Part shown: positions 44,601-51,852 of the stretch, one piece after another
How the letters are laid out: the number at the start of each line of letters is the position of its first letter
How positions within the stretch are numbered: the first letter of the stretch is position 1
DNA from: Microbacteriaceae bacterium PS02070
GTDB lineage: Bacteria > Actinomycetota > Actinomycetes > Actinomycetales > Microbacteriaceae
Reading direction: 5' to 3'
NCBI GenBank assembly: GCA_029959865.1
Contig: JASCPE010000003.1
Location: 1-64,000 of the forward strand
DNA length: 64,000 nt
Notes under the pieces: generated by a model
Databases searched by the model: none
Seen by the model: the letters and a program-made list of their open reading frames with translations, nothing else
What the model was told of the DNA's origin: nothing
Made by a program: the position numbers and the translations under genes

Positions 44601-44762
44601 GGGTGAGACCCCCGACGCGACGAGCGCCGCAACGCGCTCGACGAGGGTCGCGGTCTTGCCCGTGCCGGGTGCCCCCACGACTGTGCCGGACGTCGCGAGG
44701 GGAAGGTCGCGGACGAGCGCCTGCGCCGTCGTCAACTCCACCTCGGACGCCACTGCACTCAC
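41667..44762 (-). CDS. adnA: AdnA-type helicase-nuclease subunit
   Basis: This 1031-residue protein is the partner of the downstream AdnB-like subunit. The motor domain has Walker A VVGAPGTGKTATLVERV, LLVLTPTRQTATDLRDRL (motif Ia) and motif II VLVDDAQELT, which is DDAQE rather than DExQD, so it is diverged but may still hydrolyse ATP. The C-terminal nuclease has GTVDSVEATSDG, MIVDLKTGK and NNPQLAAYQLAY. An upstream GTG at 44792 is possible, but the GTG at 44762 is chosen because TACCGT lies exactly 7 bases before it; a third GTG at 44753 has GGAAG 10 bases upstream. Confidence 0.87.
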   Translation of the reverse strand: MSAVASEVELTTAQALVRDLPLATSGTVVGAPGTGKTATLVERVAALVASGVSPDDLLVLTPTRQTATDLRDRLALRVRRATRGPLARSVAAFAFDVVRATTALAGEPNPRLLTGGDEDRIIHDLLDGDAEDEAAGLPSRWPEGFRPEVRETSGFRAEVRSFLAEMQTLGIDPTTLAARSRREDLPIWASLASFAEEYLGVRDEMRRAHRDAAGLVREAVGLLRSLPPEAAELAAVRYRAVLVDDAQELTLGGIELVEALRARGVAVLAFGDPDVGSGSFRGARPENFARLAGSQPPFVLDDAHRFTDAQRDLVATLTSRIGAVGVVSHRLAPRGAGPDASVRAHVLRSAAEEYDTIAYLLRTRVLRGGVPWGRCAVIAHDTRQVAALARELAARDVPTAELSPTRALGEAPLVRALVTLAEAALRDPHEWAPEDAAAVLQAAGMDAVEVRRLRAALRQTDMTDPDAVARSGTELLTSGFVHPVEFSFVDTREGRRAARVAETVARLRTEVETGATAHELLWVAWEGSGLAREVTEAARGTGSVAESARRDTDDVVALFQAAKRHGERDDGTTPASFIRGLRDSTVAEDRLSAPVPEGAVRLMTPAGALGTEYDTVVVAGVQDGVWPNVRVRGSLLHTWRLASPEAPAAADRRREVLYDELRLFVRALSRARSRIVVTAVSDDDTVPSPLLEFLPDPLPAPVEASHPLTLRGAVARYRRDLTTPGTTEATRAEAAAQLAVLAGAGVPGAAPEEWYGVREVTSGGGVRDERQPVRISPSRVDALETCALDWVIADLGGSSQSHAAGVGTLVHAAFELGVVGADADALWAVVDGRWGELEFESEWRANAERKRARGLVDALARYLADTAADGTRSLNAEARFEVTLSEADVPGGAVLSGTVDSVEATSDGRVMIVDLKTGKNEPRTDKGVVNNPQLAAYQLAYERGGIAADAGRAFDGAKLVLLTPNAVRSAYAQPRQQPFTEETRSAFVHRLGKVARAMRGTRFEAPFEDHCRDDFTRALCRIHTIGPVSSA

Positions 44763-44769
44763 TCTTCCC

Positions 44770-44775
44770 ACGGTA
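44770..44775 (-). promoter_or_regulatory. -10 hexamer for a leaderless adnA transcript
   Basis: TACCGT on the minus strand is followed by GGGAAGA and GTG at 44762. This helps choose among three in-frame GTG starts. Confidence 0.45.
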
Positions 44776-44903
44776 GCGGCGCCCGCCGACACCCCCGCGT
44801 TCGCCGACAGCGTGGCGTGCCGAGCGAAAGCCAGACTCTCTCGCCTTCGGGGTGTCGTAGAGTCGAGGAGGCGCCGCTATCCGGCCCGGGAAGGTGATCA
44901 CCA

Positions 44904-45125
44904 GTGGACATCCGTATCGGTATTCAGAACGCACGCGAGCTCAGCTTCGAGACGAGCGCATCGGCGGTCGACGTGCAGAAGGCCGTCACCACCGCCCTGA
45001 GCGACGGAGAGGCTCACGTCACCTTCACCGACACCAAGGGCAACTCCCTGATCGTCCCCACGGCGGGCATCGCCTTCGTCGAGCTCGGCACGGAAGAATC
45101 CCGACGCGTCGGGTTCGTCGCCTGA
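44904..45125 (+). CDS. DUF3107 family small protein
   Basis: This 73-residue protein is a conserved actinobacterial ATP-binding-like protein of unknown function (DUF3107). It starts with MDIRIGIQNARELSFET, followed by DVQKAVTTALSDG and IVPTAGIAFVELG. The GTG start at 44904 follows GGGAAGG with 9-base spacing; a candidate -10 TAGAGT lies at 44858-44863. The next gene begins 1 base after the stop. As I recall, mycobacteria keep the same neighbour order (DUF3107, small membrane protein, ferritin-like protein, DEAD-box helicase). Confidence 0.92.
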   Translation: MDIRIGIQNARELSFETSASAVDVQKAVTTALSDGEAHVTFTDTKGNSLIVPTAGIAFVELGTEESRRVGFVA

Positions 45126-45126
45126 C

Positions 45127-45414
45127 ATGCAGATCGTCCTTGCGCTGATCTTCGGGGCAGCGGTGGGAACCCTCTTTCACTTCGTGCTGCCCGGGCGTTC
45201 CGTCCGCGGGGTCGTCCTCGCTCCGATGATCGGCGCAGTCGTCGCCGGCATCGTCTGGGCGATCCTCACGTGGCTCGGTCAGACCACCGCGAGTCCGTGG
45301 CTCTGGCTCGGTTCGGCCGTCGCACCGTTCGTCATCGTCCCGCTCATCCTCCCCGTTCTCACCCGCGCGCGGCACAAGCATGACGCCCGCACCCGGGCCG
45401 AGCTCGGGATCTAG
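45127..45414 (+). CDS. Small membrane protein, three transmembrane segments
   Basis: This 95-residue protein has three hydrophobic stretches: VLALIFGAAVGTLFHFVL, VLAPMIGAVVAGIVWAILTW and WLWLGSAVAPFVIVPLILPV. A basic cytoplasmic tail (RARHKHDARTRAE) follows. It begins one base after the DUF3107 stop and is thus coupled to it. No family with known function is recognised. It converges on the ferritin-like gene with 15 bases between stops. Confidence 0.82.
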   Translation: MQIVLALIFGAAVGTLFHFVLPGRSVRGVVLAPMIGAVVAGIVWAILTWLGQTTASPWLWLGSAVAPFVIVPLILPVLTRARHKHDARTRAELGI

Positions 45415-45429
45415 CCGGAAGACGACGCG

Positions 45430-46146
45430 TCAGGCGTCCAAGCCCATGCGCGACATCCGACGCGAGTGCGCCGCCATGAGGTCGGTGTAGACCGGCTCAA
45501 CGCGCTTCTCCTCATCCGCACCCCACGTCGGTACGAGCAGCACCGCGCGAGCGATGAGGAGCGTGTCTCCCACGACGCGCCTTCCCCAGAGGGCCAGGAG
45601 CGAGCGCCACTCCTCATCGTCTGCGATCGCGTCGATGACGATGTCAGCGATACCGCGGCGATCTTCCTTTTCCCCGAGGATCTCGGCCACGCGCTTCCCG
45701 GTGTCGCCGTAGCTCGCGGACAGCGCGAGGTAGAAATCGTCGAGCATCCCGGAGGTGAGGTACACCGAGAGCATCGTCTCGAGCGGCCGCTTGCCGTGCG
45801 TCGCGCGGCGAAACGCGTCCAGTGGCTCTCGGAACGGCAGCATCAGCGCCATCGGGTCGTCGCCCTGAGCGCGAATGAGATCGAGGAGGGCGCGGTGCTT
45901 CGTCAACGCCGCGCCGGAAGCCAGTGACAGCGTTTCCTTGGTGCGCAGATCGGGGATGGGAGCGATCAGCTCGCTGAGGGTCTCGAAATAGCCGAGCTGA
46001 AGATACGCTGCCTGCCCGAGGTAAGTCTCCAGCGCTGGCGCGAGCTCCTCGAAGTCGACGCGGCGCACATCGCCGAGCTCACCGCGGGAACGCAGTCGGA
46101 GCGTTCGCGCAACGGGGCGCTTGCGCCGGAAAAGCCAATCGAACAC
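45430..46146 (-). CDS. Ferritin-like fold-containing protein
   Basis: This 238-residue protein has a ferritin-like four-helix-bundle fold and is usually annotated ferritin-like fold-containing protein or tRNA-MiaE-like hydroxylase. Helical segments run from DFEELAPALETYLGQAAY through SGMLDDFYLALSASYGDTG to DDEEWRSLLALWGRR. Possible di-iron ligands (Glu and His residues in LETLSEL, TKHRALLD and DDEEW) are present but not in a clear ExxH pair, so activity is uncertain. The GTG start at 46146 has TAGACT 6 bases upstream. Confidence 0.85.
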   Translation of the reverse strand: MFDWLFRRKRPVARTLRLRSRGELGDVRRVDFEELAPALETYLGQAAYLQLGYFETLSELIAPIPDLRTKETLSLASGAALTKHRALLDLIRAQGDDPMALMLPFREPLDAFRRATHGKRPLETMLSVYLTSGMLDDFYLALSASYGDTGKRVAEILGEKEDRRGIADIVIDAIADDEEWRSLLALWGRRVVGDTLLIARAVLLVPTWGADEEKRVEPVYTDLMAAHSRRMSRMGLDA

Positions 46147-46152
46147 CAGATC

Positions 46153-46158
46153 AGTCTA
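46153..46158 (-). promoter_or_regulatory. -10 hexamer for the leaderless ferritin-like gene
   Basis: TAGACT on the minus strand is followed by GATCTG and GTG at 46146. There is no ribosome binding site. Confidence 0.55.
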
Positions 46159-46323
46159 GGCACCCGCGTACCCGGATCCCGGCTCGGGGTAAGGGCGCCT
46201 CCGCGTGATCCGCGTCGGCTCGGGTAGGCTGGGGTGGTTCCGACGATGGATCGGGACCACCGCGCCTGTGGATGAGTGAAAGGCGTGGACCTCTCACCCG
46301 GCGGCTCTCACCGCCAGACAGGC

Positions 46324-47745
46324 ATGGAAAAAGTGACGACATTCGCCCAGCTCGGCGTGGATCAGGACATCATCGACGCGCTCTCCGCGCGCGGGATCGT
46401 GGACGCGTTCCCCATCCAGGAGCAGACGATCCCCTTGAGCCTTCCTGGACAGGATGTGATCGGCCAGGCCAAGACCGGAACGGGCAAGACCTTCGGGTTC
46501 GGCATCCCCGTCATCCAGCGCCTCGGCCTCGACCCCGAGCACGGCGTCAAGGCGCTCATCGTCGTACCGACGCGTGAGCTCGCCGTGCAGGTGTACGAGG
46601 ACATCGACATGCTCACGAGCAACCGGTCAACGAGCGTCGTCGCAATCTACGGCGGCAAGGCATACGAAGGCCAGATCGAGCAGCTCCGGGCGGGCGCCCA
46701 GATCGTGGTCGGCACTCCCGGGCGTCTCATCGACCTTGCCGGTCAGCGCCTCCTCGACCTCTCCCACGCGACCGAGGTCGTGCTCGACGAGGCCGACAAG
46801 ATGCTCGACCTCGGCTTCCTCCCCGACATCGAGAAGATCTTCCAGAAGCTCCCCGAGCGCCGCCACACACAGCTCTTCTCGGCAACGATGCCCGGGCCGA
46901 TCGTCGCACTCGCGCGGCGGTTCATGTCCAACCCGATCCACATCCGCGCCAGCGATCCGGACGAGGGCCTGACGCAGGCGAACATCCGCCATCTCGTGTA
47001 CCGCGCACACTCGCTCGACAAGGACGAGGTCATCGCGCGCATCCTCCAGGCGGAAGGTCGTGGCAAGACGGTCGTCTTCACGCGCACCAAGCGTGCCGCG
47101 CAGCGGTTGGTCGACGAGCTCAACGACCGCGGCTTCAACGTCGGCGCCGTCCACGGCGACATGAGCCAGGAGGCGCGCGAGCGTTCCATGGCGGCGTTCA
47201 AGGCCGGAAAAAGGGACGTGCTGATCGCAACCGACGTCGCCGCCCGCGGCATCGATGTCGAGGACGTCACGCACGTCATCAATCACACGATCCCCGACGA
47301 CGAGAAGACCTATCTTCACCGCGCGGGCCGTACCGGCCGCGCAGGCAAGACCGGCATCGCGGTCACCTTTGTCGACTGGGAAGACCTGCACAAGTGGGCG
47401 CTGATCAACCGCGCCCTCGAGTTCGGCCAGCCCGACCCGGTCGAGACCTACTCGTCCAGCCCGCATCTCTTCGCCGACCTCGACATTCCGGAGGGGACAA
47501 AAGGTCGCCTCCGCCGGGGCCCCGTGACGGAGAACGTCAAGACGCAGGACCCCGCCAAGCCCGCCCGCTCCCGGACCCGGCGACGTTCGTCCGGCACGTC
47601 CACCGGAGCAGCGTCGGCGCACGCCGAAGGTCGCGAAGGCGGCGGGACTCACGACGGTGGCGGCAAGGAGCACACAGACGGAAAGCAGTCTCCGCGTCGG
47701 CGCCGGCGCCGTGGGCCACGCTCGAACGCCCCCGCAGGCAACTGA
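46324..47745 (+). CDS. rhlE: DEAD-box ATP-dependent RNA helicase (RhlE-like)
   Basis: This 473-residue RNA helicase has all core motifs: Q-motif region FPIQEQTIPL, Walker A AKTGTGKTFGFG, PTREL, TPGR, DEAD (VVLDEADKMLDLGFLPD), SAT (LFSATMPG), VVFTRTKRAAQRL, VHGDMSQEARE, ATDVAARGIDVEDV and HRAGRTGRAG. The C-terminal tail is basic and low in complexity (RSRTRRRSS, SPRRRRRRGPRS), as usual for RNA-binding tails. ATG at 46324 is chosen as the first plausible start; upstream GTG at 46276 stays possible since no clear ribosome site exists for either. Confidence 0.94.
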   Translation: MEKVTTFAQLGVDQDIIDALSARGIVDAFPIQEQTIPLSLPGQDVIGQAKTGTGKTFGFGIPVIQRLGLDPEHGVKALIVVPTRELAVQVYEDIDMLTSNRSTSVVAIYGGKAYEGQIEQLRAGAQIVVGTPGRLIDLAGQRLLDLSHATEVVLDEADKMLDLGFLPDIEKIFQKLPERRHTQLFSATMPGPIVALARRFMSNPIHIRASDPDEGLTQANIRHLVYRAHSLDKDEVIARILQAEGRGKTVVFTRTKRAAQRLVDELNDRGFNVGAVHGDMSQEARERSMAAFKAGKRDVLIATDVAARGIDVEDVTHVINHTIPDDEKTYLHRAGRTGRAGKTGIAVTFVDWEDLHKWALINRALEFGQPDPVETYSSSPHLFADLDIPEGTKGRLRRGPVTENVKTQDPAKPARSRTRRRSSGTSTGAASAHAEGREGGGTHDGGGKEHTDGKQSPRRRRRRGPRSNAPAGN

Positions 47746-47769
47746 GCGACTGGCCCCGCTCGTTTCGGA

Positions 47770-48639
47770 TCAGGGAGTGACCGGCGCACTGCCGGTACCG
47801 GCATCGAGGATGCGGGCCACCATCTCGTCCGACGTCGTGAACTCCCCCGGCACGTTGGGCTTGCCCACGCCGTGGTAGTCGCTGGATCCGGTCGCGATGA
47901 GGTCACGTTCAGCGACCAGGCGACGAAGGACTCCGAGATCAGGCTCCAGGTTCTCGCGGTGCCCGATTTCGAATCCTGCCAAGCCCGCGGAGAGCAGCTC
48001 GTCGATCAACCCGGCGCTGAGTAGTCCCGTCCGCCCGGCGGGATGCGCGATGATCGGCACGCCACCGGCCTGACGAATCGTCGAGACGGCGGTGATCGGG
48101 TCGGGCGCGTAGAGGGACACGTAGTAGGGCGAGCGTGGGCTGAGCATGCGTGCGAACGCCTCACCGCGATCAGCGACGTAACCGCGCGCCACGAGTGCGT
48201 CGGCGATGTGCGGGCGACCGACGGTCGCTCCGTCCGCGGTGTGATCCAGGATGTCGGCCCACGTCAGCGCGAAGTCCTGCCCGAGACGGTCGGCCATTGT
48301 GCGCGCTCGCGTCAGGCGCGAGGCACGGATGCGGTCGGTCAAAGCCCGAAGTGCGGTGTCGTCGGGGTCGAACAAGTACCCGAGGACGTGAATGCTGCGC
48401 CACTCGTGTTGGGCGGACAGCTCCATCCCGGGAATGAACGTCATTCCGAGAGAGGTCGCCGCTTGGGCGGCCTCGGCCCAGCCCGCGGTCGTGTCGTGAT
48501 CGGTCAGGGCGGCGGTGCGAATGCCGTGGCGGTGCGCCGCGGAGAAGACCTGCGCCGGCGCCTCTGTGCCATCGGAATGCGTCGAATGCAGATGCAGATC
48601 GCTGGGGCCATGGAATCTGGCCGTTCCCCGCTCACCCAC
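47770..48639 (-). CDS. PHP-domain phosphoesterase (TrpH/YciV-like)
   Basis: This 289-residue protein is a PHP-domain phosphoesterase with a multi-metal site. The first motif is DLHLHSTHSDGTEAP, the second AALTDHDTTAGW, and further ligands appear in IPGMELSAQH, IIAHPAGR and IATGSSDYHGVG. Family members act as nucleases or nucleotide 3',5'-bisphosphatases (RNase AM-like). The GTG at 48639 has TACGCT 6 bases upstream. It diverges from the EEP gene at 48696, giving two leaderless genes facing away from each other. Confidence 0.93.
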   Translation of the reverse strand: MGERGTARFHGPSDLHLHSTHSDGTEAPAQVFSAAHRHGIRTAALTDHDTTAGWAEAAQAATSLGMTFIPGMELSAQHEWRSIHVLGYLFDPDDTALRALTDRIRASRLTRARTMADRLGQDFALTWADILDHTADGATVGRPHIADALVARGYVADRGEAFARMLSPRSPYYVSLYAPDPITAVSTIRQAGGVPIIAHPAGRTGLLSAGLIDELLSAGLAGFEIGHRENLEPDLGVLRRLVAERDLIATGSSDYHGVGKPNVPGEFTTSDEMVARILDAGTGSAPVTP

Positions 48640-48645
48640 CCCCCG

Positions 48646-48651
48646 AGCGTA
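48646..48651 (-). promoter_or_regulatory. -10 hexamer for the leaderless PHP gene
   Basis: TACGCT on the minus strand is followed by CGGGGG and GTG at 48639. Confidence 0.5.
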
Positions 48652-48682
48652 CCGCGTGCGCCGATCTCTCAGGCTGCTCCTC

Positions 48683-48688
48683 TAAAGT
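48683..48688 (+). promoter_or_regulatory. -10 hexamer for the leaderless EEP gene
   Basis: TAAAGT is followed by CGCACCT (7 bases) and GTG at 48696. No ribosome site is present. Confidence 0.55.
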
Positions 48689-48695
48689 CGCACCT

Positions 48696-49721
48696 GTGTG
48701 GCGACTGATCGGAATCCTCCTGACCGTTGTCTACGCCATCGCTGTCGCGATCGTGACCTGGCCGCAGTTCTTCCGCCTCGAGCAGACGTTTCCGGTGGCC
48801 CAGATGGTCGCCGTCCGCGGTGTCGTGACCGCCGGGCTCGGAGTCATCTTCCTTCTTGCTCTGCTCCTTGCCATCCCTCGCCGCACGCGCAGCTTCTTCA
48901 CCTCGATCGCCATCGTGTCTGTGATCGGCGCAGCAATCGGCACGGTCGTGATGGTCTCTCGCGGCATCGGCGCCGATACTCTCCCGGACAAGACGGACGA
49001 ATCGGTCCGCGTGATGGTGTGGAACACAGCCGGACCTGCGACCGACGCGGAGGCCATCGCGCGCACGGCCGTCGCGATGGAGGCCGACATCGTCTCCCTG
49101 CCGGAGACGACCATTGAAACCGGCGAAGCAGTGGCGATCGCAATGCGCGAACTCGGGAGCCCCATGTGGGCGTGGAACGAACGCTATGAGGGGTGGGATG
49201 CGAACTCGACGACTCTGCTGATCTCGCCCGACCTGGGCGATTACGCGGTCGTGGAGTCGACCTCCAACGGAACCGCGAACACCACGGTCGTCCCGTCCGT
49301 CGTGGCGATGCCCGTCAGCGGTGACGGCCCGATCGTCGTCGCCGTGCACGCCATCGCTCCCCGCCCGGAGTACATGTCTTCGTGGCGGCAGGACCTGGCC
49401 TGGGTCGCCGATCAGTGCGCCTCCGACAACGTCATCCTCGCAGGCGATTTCAACGCCTCTCTCGACAACCTCGGCAAGCTCGGGACGGACGGTGGCGACG
49501 TGGGTCGCTGCACCGACGCCGCGGCGCAGACCGGTAACGGATCCGTCGGCACGTGGCCGACGACCGTTCCCACACCCTTCGGCGCGGCCATCGATCGAGT
49601 CATGGCCACCGACTACTGGCGTGCGGACGGGTCCGTCGTGCTCACCTCGCTTGACGAGGGAGAGAGCGACCACCGACCCGTCGTGGTGCAGTACTCCCCC
49701 GCCCCCGCAGAATCCCGCTGA
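48696..49721 (+). CDS. Membrane-anchored endonuclease/exonuclease/phosphatase-family protein
   Basis: This 341-residue protein has three N-terminal membrane helices (ILLTVVYAIAVAIVTW, VTAGLGVIFLLALLLAI, SIAIVSVIGAAIGTVVMV) and a C-terminal EEP catalytic domain. Basic PRRTR lies between helices 2 and 3, so by the positive-inside rule the EEP domain should face outside. Catalytic motifs are VMVWNTAG, SLPETTIETG, VVAVHAIAP, ILAGDFNAS and GESDHRPVVV, covering the Glu, Asp-Asn and Asp-His residues. It could hydrolyse extracellular DNA, lipid phosphodiesters or other phosphates. Start GTG with a -10 7 bases upstream. Confidence 0.9.
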   Translation: MWRLIGILLTVVYAIAVAIVTWPQFFRLEQTFPVAQMVAVRGVVTAGLGVIFLLALLLAIPRRTRSFFTSIAIVSVIGAAIGTVVMVSRGIGADTLPDKTDESVRVMVWNTAGPATDAEAIARTAVAMEADIVSLPETTIETGEAVAIAMRELGSPMWAWNERYEGWDANSTTLLISPDLGDYAVVESTSNGTANTTVVPSVVAMPVSGDGPIVVAVHAIAPRPEYMSSWRQDLAWVADQCASDNVILAGDFNASLDNLGKLGTDGGDVGRCTDAAAQTGNGSVGTWPTTVPTPFGAAIDRVMATDYWRADGSVVLTSLDEGESDHRPVVVQYSPAPAESR

Positions 49722-49761
49722 GCCTCTGCCCCTCCGGGCACCAGGGTGCAAGACTGGAGAG

Positions 49762-51180
49762 ATGAGCGAGAACAGCGCCACCGAGACCGAGATCACCGAG
49801 CCGCAGGAGAAGGTCAACCGGCGCGCTCCGTTCCCCCGAGGCTTCCTCGACACGATCTCCACCGGATGGGCGAAGCGCCCCGAGAACATCCCGCCGCAAC
49901 GCGACCAGGCTCCGTTCGCGAAGGCGCGTCGCGACGCGGTCTCGGCGGCGTTCCCTGGCGAGCGCTTGATCGTTCCGGCCGGATCGTTGAAGCAGCGCTC
50001 CAACGACACCGACTACCCGTTCCGCCCTCACTCCGCGTTCGCGCATCTGACGGGCTGGGAGGCGGACGCCGTACCGGACTCGATCCTCGTGTTCGACCCG
50101 ACGGACGGTGGTCACGAGGTGACCCTCTACCTTCGCGAGCGCGCCGATCGCACGACGCCGGAGTTCTACTCCGACGCCGCGATCGGTGAGTTCTGGATCG
50201 GGCCCCGCCCTTCCCTCGATGCGGTAGCTGCCGACCTCGACCTCGCGACAGCGCACATCGATGACTTCCATGCGGCACCGGGCGAGCGCGTTGTCGACAT
50301 CGACGCTGACCTCACGCGCATGGTCTCAGAGCTGCGTCTGACCAAGGACACTTTCGAGATCGCGCAGCTCCAGCTCGCCGTCGACGTCACGGCGAAGGGG
50401 TTTGATGACATCGTCGCCGACCTCGACCGGATCGTGGCACACCCGCGCGGTGAGCGCGTCGTGGAGGGCGTCTTCTCCACGCGCGCGCGGAGTGACGGGA
50501 ACGCGGTCGGCTACGACACCATCGCCGCATCCGGCCCGCACGCCTGCTACCTCCACTGGACGCGTAACGACGGCGCCGTCGTCCCCGGCGACCTCATCCT
50601 CGTGGACGCGGGCGTCGAGGTCGACAGCCTCTACACGGCTGACATCACTCGCACGCTCCCAGTATCGGGCACCTTCACCGACGTCCAGCGCACCATCTAT
50701 GAGACGGTCCGCGAAGCCGCCGACGCAGCCTTCGCCGCGGCGAAACCCGGGGTGAAGTTCCGGGCGGTTCACGAGGCCGCCATGGCCGTGATCGCGGAAC
50801 GCGTGGCGCAGTGGGGTCTGCTGCCGGTGACGCCCGAGGAGGCTCTCGATCCCGAGTCGGGCGGGCAGCACCGTCGCTATATGGTTCACGGAACGAGCCA
50901 TCACCTCGGCCTCGACGTCCACGACTGTGCGCAGGCGCGCCGCGAGATGTACTACGACGGCGTCCTCGAACCGGGCATGGTCTTCACGATCGAGCCGGGA
51001 CTCTACTTCCAGATCGATGACCTCACGGTGCCCGAGGAATACCGTGGCATCGGGGTGCGCATCGAGGATGACATCCTCATGACCGCGGACGGGCCGAAGA
51101 ACCTCTCAGCGGGTATCCCCCGCACCGCGGATGAGGTCGAGGCCTGGATCGCTGGCGCACGGGCGAAGCGCGCCTCATAG
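49762..51180 (+). CDS. pepP: Aminopeptidase P-family protein (Xaa-Pro aminopeptidase, M24)
   Basis: This 472-residue metallopeptidase releases N-terminal residues preceding proline. The N-terminal AMP_N domain includes YPFRPHSAFAHLTGWEAD. The M24 pita-bread domain has the metal ligands in DAGVEVDSLYTADITRTLP (two Asp), VHGTSHHLGLDVHD (His), FTIEPGLYF (Glu) and GVRIEDDIL (Glu). The ATG at 49762 has GGAGAG directly upstream. It converges on the alpha/beta hydrolase gene with a 6-base stop overlap. Confidence 0.93.
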   Translation: MSENSATETEITEPQEKVNRRAPFPRGFLDTISTGWAKRPENIPPQRDQAPFAKARRDAVSAAFPGERLIVPAGSLKQRSNDTDYPFRPHSAFAHLTGWEADAVPDSILVFDPTDGGHEVTLYLRERADRTTPEFYSDAAIGEFWIGPRPSLDAVAADLDLATAHIDDFHAAPGERVVDIDADLTRMVSELRLTKDTFEIAQLQLAVDVTAKGFDDIVADLDRIVAHPRGERVVEGVFSTRARSDGNAVGYDTIAASGPHACYLHWTRNDGAVVPGDLILVDAGVEVDSLYTADITRTLPVSGTFTDVQRTIYETVREAADAAFAAAKPGVKFRAVHEAAMAVIAERVAQWGLLPVTPEEALDPESGGQHRRYMVHGTSHHLGLDVHDCAQARREMYYDGVLEPGMVFTIEPGLYFQIDDLTVPEEYRGIGVRIEDDILMTADGPKNLSAGIPRTADEVEAWIAGARAKRAS

Positions 51181-51852
51181 TCGGGGACGGAGCCACTGCG
51201 TCGCACGGGTGACGAGGTCCGCGGCGATCTCCTCGGGTGCTCGCCGCGCACCCTTCACCTCGAACGAGTGTCCCGCGCCCGGCACCCACTCCAGCGTGGC
51301 ATCCCGGCACTGCGCGACAGCGGTGTCGAGTTGGGACGTGGGCTGAACGAAGGGGTCGTTCGTTCCGGAGAGGAACAGCTGAGGCTGGCGCACCGCCTCC
51401 AGATGGGCAGTGCGCGGGCTCTCGGGCTTGCCGGGAGGGTGCAGCGGATACCCGAAATAGATCAGTGCGGTCGCATCGAGGTTGCCTTCAGCGGCCGCCA
51501 TCGATGCCATCCGTCCGCCGTACGAACGACCGGCGGCGACACGAGGAAGCTCGGGGTGGGTCTGGGCGAGCCAGTCCGCGACGTGCACCCAGGTCGCGAT
51601 CGAATGACTCGCTGGCCCCGGCATGCGCCGCCCGAGCTGCGAGTACGGGAAGTTGAAGCGCACGGCGGTGATGCCGGCGTCCGCGATCGCGCGGCCGAGC
51701 GCGGCCATCGCCGGATGCTGCGCGGTCGTCCCGGCGCCGTGCGCGAGCGCGATCACCGCCCACGGGTCGGCAGCGGCGTCCGTGTGCAGATCGATGTCGA
51801 CCGGTTCACCCGCTCCGGGGGTGACAGTCAGTGTGTCGAGTTGGCCGCTCAT
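51175..51852 (-). CDS. Alpha/beta hydrolase (KANL3/Tex30-like)
   Basis: This 225-residue protein has the alpha/beta-hydrolase fold of the dienelactone hydrolase-like KANL3/Tex30 group. It includes LAHGAGTTAQHPAM (oxyanion region), AAGRSYGGRMAS (nucleophile elbow Ser), LFLSGTNDPFV (Asp) and WVPGAGHSFE (His), giving a complete triad. The start is the ATG overlapping the stop of the upstream stress-type gene; the longer frame upstream is that gene's shadow. Substrate unknown. Confidence 0.9.
   Translation of the reverse strand: MSGQLDTLTVTPGAGEPVDIDLHTDAAADPWAVIALAHGAGTTAQHPAMAALGRAIADAGITAVRFNFPYSQLGRRMPGPASHSIATWVHVADWLAQTHPELPRVAAGRSYGGRMASMAAAEGNLDATALIYFGYPLHPPGKPESPRTAHLEAVRQPQLFLSGTNDPFVQPTSQLDTAVAQCRDATLEWVPGAGHSFEVKGARRAPEEIAADLVTRATQWLRPRL

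Noticed and set aside
46266-46275. DnaA box or origin signal (TGTGGATGA)
   Set aside because: One isolated imperfect match; no cluster of boxes, AT-rich unwinding element or dnaA/dnaN neighbours.
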